Positions 9,561 through 12,815 of a stretch of DNA of 12,815 bases are shown here, piece after piece (position 1 is the first letter of the stretch; every line of letters starts with the position of its first letter). The position numbers and the translations under genes were made by a program. Origin of the DNA: Coemansia sp. RSA 1804 (taxonomy: Eukaryota > Kickxellomycota > Kickxellomycetes > Kickxellales > Kickxellaceae); NCBI GenBank assembly GCA_027578815.1, contig JANBTH010000675.1, forward strand, positions 1-12,815, in the 5' to 3' direction. Under the pieces are notes generated by a model. That model was not told where the DNA came from. It searched no databases and saw only the letters and a list, made by a program, of their open reading frames with translations.

Positions 9561-9785
9561 TTAGTCTCCAGTTCTAAGAAAAGCGTGCAGCCTAGTCGTC
9601 ATCTTGTAAGAAAAGGCCTTGAAAAGATGATTGGACAAATCAACACAATCTATAACAACATTGTATTTGTTAGAACAAGACGTTGTTGGCGTTGGTAAAG
9701 GTGTTGAGGTTGTTGCTGCTTTTGTTCTTGGTTCTGACACTGTGGTTGTTTGTGCTGTGGTTGTTGGTGATGCTGAAGCTGTCAT
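9561..9785 (-). CDS. Doubtful small Thr-rich reading frame
   Basis: An ATG-initiated frame of 74 residues on the minus strand: a Thr/Ser/Pro-rich first half (MTASASPTTTAQTTTVSEP at the start), then a non-repetitive second half with a VVIDCVDLSNHLFKAF segment. A TATAAAA motif lies 24 bases upstream of the ATG, too close for a normal TATA-to-leader layout. An AATAAA (minus strand, 9549-9554) lies just after the stop. The Thr richness follows directly from the low-complexity DNA tract, so the frame may be accidental. No family was recognised, and there is no signal peptide or membrane segment. Listed only because ATG, stop and poly(A) motif coincide. Confidence 0.13.
   Translation of the reverse strand: MTASASPTTTAQTTTVSEPRTKAATTSTPLPTPTTSCSNKYNVVIDCVDLSNHLFKAFSYKMTTRLHAFLRTGD
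9681..9778. repeat. GTT/GTG/GCT-rich low-complexity tract
   Basis: The plus strand is dominated by GTTGTTG, GTTGGT, GTTGCTGCT and GTGGTTGTT units, i.e. an imperfect trinucleotide-like tract rather than an exact microsatellite. It produces Val/Leu-rich or Thr-rich translations depending on the frame. Confidence 0.6.
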
Positions 9786-10067
9786 TAGAAACCGTGCTTT
9801 GCGGCAGCTTTTATAGTTCAAATGCAATGATTATAAAAGGATGCGCTATGACTTTTTTCTGGGATCAAGCGCTATGTCTTATCTAACAGATTTTAAATAT
9901 TCTATCTCTACTGACAGATATCATAGAAACTGATTTTGAACAGTCAAGATATCGAGCACAAAGATAGAGAATCTAATTCTTGAATTTACAACTAAAAAAC
10001 CTTACATTTTATATTAGACCACATTTTTCTTTTTTTCTTTGCAAAGCCATAAAGAGAATTGCATGCT

Positions 10068-10073
10068 TTTATT
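10068..10073 (-). terminator. Putative poly(A) signal AATAAA for the PPR gene
   Basis: AATAAA on the minus strand, 15-20 bases beyond the TAA at 10088-10090. A second copy overlaps the last codon and the stop itself (10087-10092). A short 3' UTR is implied if these are used. Confidence 0.4.
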
Positions 10074-10087
10074 ATAAAATCAGGGCT

Positions 10088-12154
10088 TTATTGTCGTCGG
10101 TATCCACATGCTTTCTTCTCAAATGCCCTGACATCCCACTCACGCATTGTCGTGTAAATTCTATGCGATTTCTTATTGTCATTGAGCATCCGTGCAGCCC
10201 CAAGTGCCATTCGAAATATGTATCCCATCGTGCGAGGATACTGCTCAACTTCCAATGGGCGAGAGTTTGGATATAAGTGCTTTTGGTGATAACAGTAGCG
10301 AACAAACTCCCGCAGCACCAGCGAATATTGGCGGAGTTGTGTGTATGCGCGCATAACAGCGTTTGTTATGCTGGCGTTTGGGATATAGCGCCGGTCTTGT
10401 ATGGCGTCGGGGCTGACACCATAATCAGTAAGCATGTCCCGAAAAAATCGAATGCATTCGCCAGGATTAAAGATCAGCTCATCGAGCTCCTTGTCCATTT
10501 TGGCCAACAATTCAGCGTCAGGAGGGTTGGAATTGGCCGATCCAGACTTCTCATACCCGTTCGAACCGGCTGCGCTGTTGCCCAAATAGCCACCACTGCT
10601 CGACGCCCCCAAGTCGCGGCCGTCTACTTCAGGCAGATCGTGTGAGGCTGCCATGCCCAGTTCGATAGCTGTCTTACTCTTCTCCCCTCCATCCGGCTTC
10701 GAAGAATATTTATCAGCTACTCTTTTTTTCAGGAAATTGAATAGTCGTTCCTTTGGTGTAAACATGCACGATGTCATGAATTTAGTGTACAAATGTTCGG
10801 TTACCTCTAACCCATCCTCCCGCATCATCTCGTACAGCTCCCGTAACTCGCGAATGTTCTTTCGCTTTGCATGGAACCTAATAAACTGGTTATATATTTT
10901 AGACGTTGGTGGCAAGTAGCTGGTCCGTCGCATATCATCCAGCAGGTCGCGAGCCATCTGCGGATTTTTCCGCAGTAGACGGATCCGGATAAGAGACTCA
11001 TATCCAGATCGGAGAGAAAGAAAATAAGCATCCCTAGTCCGATTGTACTGCAGGGGAACCCTCACGTTGTCGAAATCAGAGCCAGTTAACTCTTTTGGTA
11101 TATGCCGAGTGTCATTTGGGATTTTGTACGAGGAAATCTTCATCAACTCGTCGTATGCAAGCCTGGGGTTATGAATAGCTGTGTATGCCTTGACTCTGGC
11201 ACTGATAACGCGTGCAGCTTGCGAGCCATGATTGCGAGGAATCGAATCAGGCGATGTCGAGCCCAGCAGTTTGGCGAGTAGCTCATAATCCTCCGACTTC
11301 CGTGCAAACAATATAAGCGCCTTGTCTATACGCACATCCGACTTTACACCCCTGTCAGACATCTCCTTGTATAGCTCAACAAGTTGTGCAATCTCCCTGC
11401 GGGTGCTAATAAAAGGATCGTTGAAAATTGCTGCATATGTGTCGGTGTCGGCAACCACGTCCGGTCCATACTTGCCAGCGTCCATATTAGCTTTAATAGC
11501 GTATGCTTCCTCACGCCGTCCTTCGGAAATATGAAATCTAATTACCTCGCTATAACTCCAGGACAGCTGGAAGACAAACTGGCGTTCTTCGCAAATGAAG
11601 AATATTGATCTTATCCGATCCAGCGCCAGCCTGCTATTTTCAAATGAAAACTGGTTGTTGAAGAGATGAATGACTCGTGTAATCTCATATTCTGTTAGTC
11701 GGTCCCATTCATCGCTGCCAATCATATTGTTGAACGCATTCCAGACTCTTTCGGTATCCTCCGCATCAATCCCTTTGTGCATTTCAGTACGATGTGAGCT
11801 GGGCGGATTATCTGGGAAATCGGGAAGTTTATCTGGTATTGTGTTGTTGTTTTTCGCTACGCCTGGGTTGTTAGTTTCATCCATTGGCTTGCTTTGATCT
11901 TTGCTTTCTTCATCCCGATCGCCATCGCCATCCCTCTTTGTGCTGAATCTCGCCCTCGGCCGGGTACCAGAACTGGTAGGATAATTTACAACCCTTGGTA
12001 GGGCGATGCTGGAAAGGGCTCTTTCAGAGCAGACATTCAGCCGCGCATGTGTTGGGAGTCCGGGGATAAGGCTCGCATAGGGCGTGCATTGCTTCTGCCA
12101 AATGTATACTGTCCGCAGAAAGCCAGATACGCTGCTAACAGCCCCAGATCGCAT
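10088..12154 (-). CDS. Pentatricopeptide repeat (PPR) protein, probably mitochondrial
   Basis: This is a 688-residue protein. The start is the first ATG after an in-frame TAG; a frame nine bases longer would need a TTG. The N-terminus (MRSGAVSSVSGFLRTVYIWQ) lacks acidic residues for about 40 positions and is Arg/Ser/hydrophobic, ending in an R-A-R-F-S site near residue 70, as expected for mitochondrial import. An acidic low-complexity linker follows (KRDGDGDRDEESKDQS). Helical-repeat segments then appear: about 200-235, 236-272 (DTDTYAAIF...), an exact 35-residue PPR at 417-451 beginning TSKIYNQFIRFH, and further helices at 590-675. A Gly/Ser/Asn-rich linker (about 490-540) separates the last block. 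PPR proteins bind single-stranded RNA and usually stabilise, process or help translate specific organellar transcripts. The target cannot be read from sequence. The gene converges on RPO41. I cannot assign it to a named yeast factor. Confidence 0.85.
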   Translation of the reverse strand: MRSGAVSSVSGFLRTVYIWQKQCTPYASLIPGLPTHARLNVCSERALSSIALPRVVNYPTSSGTRPRARFSTKRDGDGDRDEESKDQSKPMDETNNPGVAKNNNTIPDKLPDFPDNPPSSHRTEMHKGIDAEDTERVWNAFNNMIGSDEWDRLTEYEITRVIHLFNNQFSFENSRLALDRIRSIFFICEERQFVFQLSWSYSEVIRFHISEGRREEAYAIKANMDAGKYGPDVVADTDTYAAIFNDPFISTRREIAQLVELYKEMSDRGVKSDVRIDKALILFARKSEDYELLAKLLGSTSPDSIPRNHGSQAARVISARVKAYTAIHNPRLAYDELMKISSYKIPNDTRHIPKELTGSDFDNVRVPLQYNRTRDAYFLSLRSGYESLIRIRLLRKNPQMARDLLDDMRRTSYLPPTSKIYNQFIRFHAKRKNIRELRELYEMMREDGLEVTEHLYTKFMTSCMFTPKERLFNFLKKRVADKYSSKPDGGEKSKTAIELGMAASHDLPEVDGRDLGASSSGGYLGNSAAGSNGYEKSGSANSNPPDAELLAKMDKELDELIFNPGECIRFFRDMLTDYGVSPDAIQDRRYIPNASITNAVMRAYTQLRQYSLVLREFVRYCYHQKHLYPNSRPLEVEQYPRTMGYIFRMALGAARMLNDNKKSHRIYTTMREWDVRAFEKKACGYRRQ

Positions 12155-12584
12155 GAATCGCAAGCTAGCTGCCCAGAGACACGCAAGCTATCAAGATTAC
12201 TTTCTAAGGGAAAATGTACTGTCTTTTGAAATCGTTTGCTATCGAATGTAACAGACTTTGCTAAATGCACTCTAATACGAAATCTGAAGCAACGCAGGCA
12301 ATCAAGTGAAAGGTAGAATAAAAAGAAAAGAAAACAAATTAGACATTAAAATGTTGTGGTCAAGGATAGTAAAAGGCAAGAAAACGCGTGTTAGAAATGT
12401 TCTACTGGCAAGGATGTGCATTTTTCGGGCTAAATAAGGAAAAATTTTTATCTTCTGCTCAGCTTGAATAAGATTTTGGAATACCGGGATGACGAAGCAC
12501 AATTATCGGCCTTTTCAATCACCAGTGTTTGCAGCCAATGTTGGTGTTTTTATGTTGTGCTAGATCCACAGCTGCTTCTATCGT
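12155..12584. other. Intergenic: PPR gene promoter/leader and PTRHD1-like 3' UTR
   Basis: This 430-base gap lies between two minus-strand genes. Bases about 12305-12480 are A-rich on the plus strand (T-rich on the coding strand). No clear TATA box for the PPR gene and no exact AATAAA for the upstream gene were found. Frames here start at non-ATG codons and look accidental. Confidence 0.5.
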
Positions 12585-12815
12585 TCAGCGCATAAGCGAA
12601 CACTTCTTCAAGGCGTCTCCTAGACTGGAGCGCATTACGGGAACGGTGGCCAGGCATGTGGGTATGTTTTCCGGCTGCTCCGTCCAAAGATAGAAAGGCA
12701 CATGCTTTTCCTTGAGACCATCCGCGATCTTTAGAAGCGATGCCTCGTTTTTGGTCTCCAGCGTCACCTTGTGCATTGTGTCAATGTCATCCATGTACTG
12801 CTTGACCCGATCGTC
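12585..12815 (-). CDS. PTRHD1-like peptidyl-tRNA hydrolase family protein, C-terminal part
   Basis: The minus-strand frame is open at the right edge (first residues visible DDRVKQYMDDIDTMHKVTLE) and ends at TGA (12587-12585); 76 residues are seen. The order of elements matches PTRHD1/PTH2-like proteins: M-HKVTLE strand, an alpha helix (SLLKIADGLKEK), a strand ending HVPFYLWTEQPENIPTCLAT, then a C-terminal helix with ALKKCSLMR. The W-x-E-Q-P-E-N-I-x-T-C-x-A signature is the strongest part and is nearly the same in animal PTRHD1 as I recall it. PTH2 enzymes cleave peptidyl-tRNA to recycle tRNA; whether PTRHD1 relatives are active hydrolases is less settled. The ATG at 12794 is internal, because homology continues upstream of it. 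The N-terminal half lies outside the window. Confidence 0.82.
   Translation of the reverse strand, partial: DDRVKQYMDDIDTMHKVTLETKNEASLLKIADGLKEKHVPFYLWTEQPENIPTCLATVPVMRSSLGDALKKCSLMR

Larger units (their letters stand above)
9403..10087. other. Convergent intergenic region between RPO41 and the PPR gene
   Basis: This 685-base gap lies between two genes that face each other. It contains RPO41 poly(A) signals near 9513-9522, a GTT/GTG/GCT-rich low-complexity tract (about 9681-9778), two oppositely oriented TATA-like motifs (minus at 9809-9815, plus at 9832-9838), an AT-rich stretch (about 9880-10080), and the poly(A) signals of the minus-strand gene close to its stop. A weak small reading frame is listed separately. 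No structured RNA gene was recognised. Confidence 0.55.

Noticed and set aside
9631..9886. Val/Leu-rich plus-strand frames that look like membrane peptides
   Set aside because: They are translations of the GTT/GTG/GCT-rich tract. The most hydrophobic one starts at TTG, and the hydrophobicity follows from the base composition.
12155..12163. Longer N-terminus for the PPR protein
   Set aside because: It begins with TTG; an in-frame TAG lies just upstream and the ATG at 12154 begins a proper targeting sequence.
12302..12502. Minus-strand frame rich in Phe/Leu/Ile between the PPR and PTRHD1-like genes
   Set aside because: It starts at a non-ATG codon and comes from A/T-rich DNA; no family resemblance.
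1..12815. Mobile element, CRISPR array, prophage, defence or biosynthetic cluster
   Set aside because: I saw no transposase, integrase, regularly spaced repeats, terminal inverted repeats or clustered pathway genes; the content is eukaryotic single-gene units.

Overview
The window reads as a piece of fungal nuclear chromosome. It holds five protein genes using the standard code, long AT-richer gaps with AATAAA-type poly(A) signals, one short GT-AG spliceosomal intron, and a nucleus-encoded mitochondrial RNA polymerase with an N-terminal PPR region, as fungal Rpo41 proteins have. The mostly intron-poor, compact layout and a polymerase with lineage-specific insertions would fit an early-diverging fungus (for example Zoopagomycota/Kickxellales-like). 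That placement is inference; I cannot run a phylogeny.

Layout, left to right. (1) About 24-2168 (+): a protein whose central region resembles the Sld3/Treslin domain of replication-origin firing factors, followed by a basic, disordered tail with CDK-type sites. Its frame is still open at the left edge, so its N-terminus may lie outside the window. (2) 2611-4044 (+): a BAHD/trichothecene-acetyltransferase-like, CoA-dependent acyltransferase with intact HxxxD and DFGxG motifs, probably for a small-molecule substrate. (3) 4689-9402 (+): RPO41, the single-subunit T7-like mitochondrial RNA polymerase, with one 151-nt intron (5279-5429) and 1520 residues after splicing. All catalytic motifs are present, and there are two sizeable insertions in the catalytic half. 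(4) 10088-12154 (-): a mitochondrial-type PPR protein of 688 residues, convergent with RPO41. (5) 12585 to the right edge (-): the C-terminal part of a PTRHD1-like peptidyl-tRNA hydrolase-family protein, cut by the window end.

Functional links. RPO41 and the PPR protein both carry convincing mitochondrial targeting sequences and would both act in mitochondrial gene expression, one making transcripts and one probably binding them. PTRHD1 relatives also touch translation. The genes do not look like an operon or a metabolic cluster, since strands alternate and each gene appears to have its own leader and poly(A) signal. I see no mobile element, CRISPR array, tRNA, rRNA or phage-like system. The most unusual content is the internal expansion of the polymerase and the candidate Dpb11/TopBP1-docking sites in the Sld3-like tail. 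A small Thr-rich reading frame in the RPO41/PPR gap is a weaker oddity.
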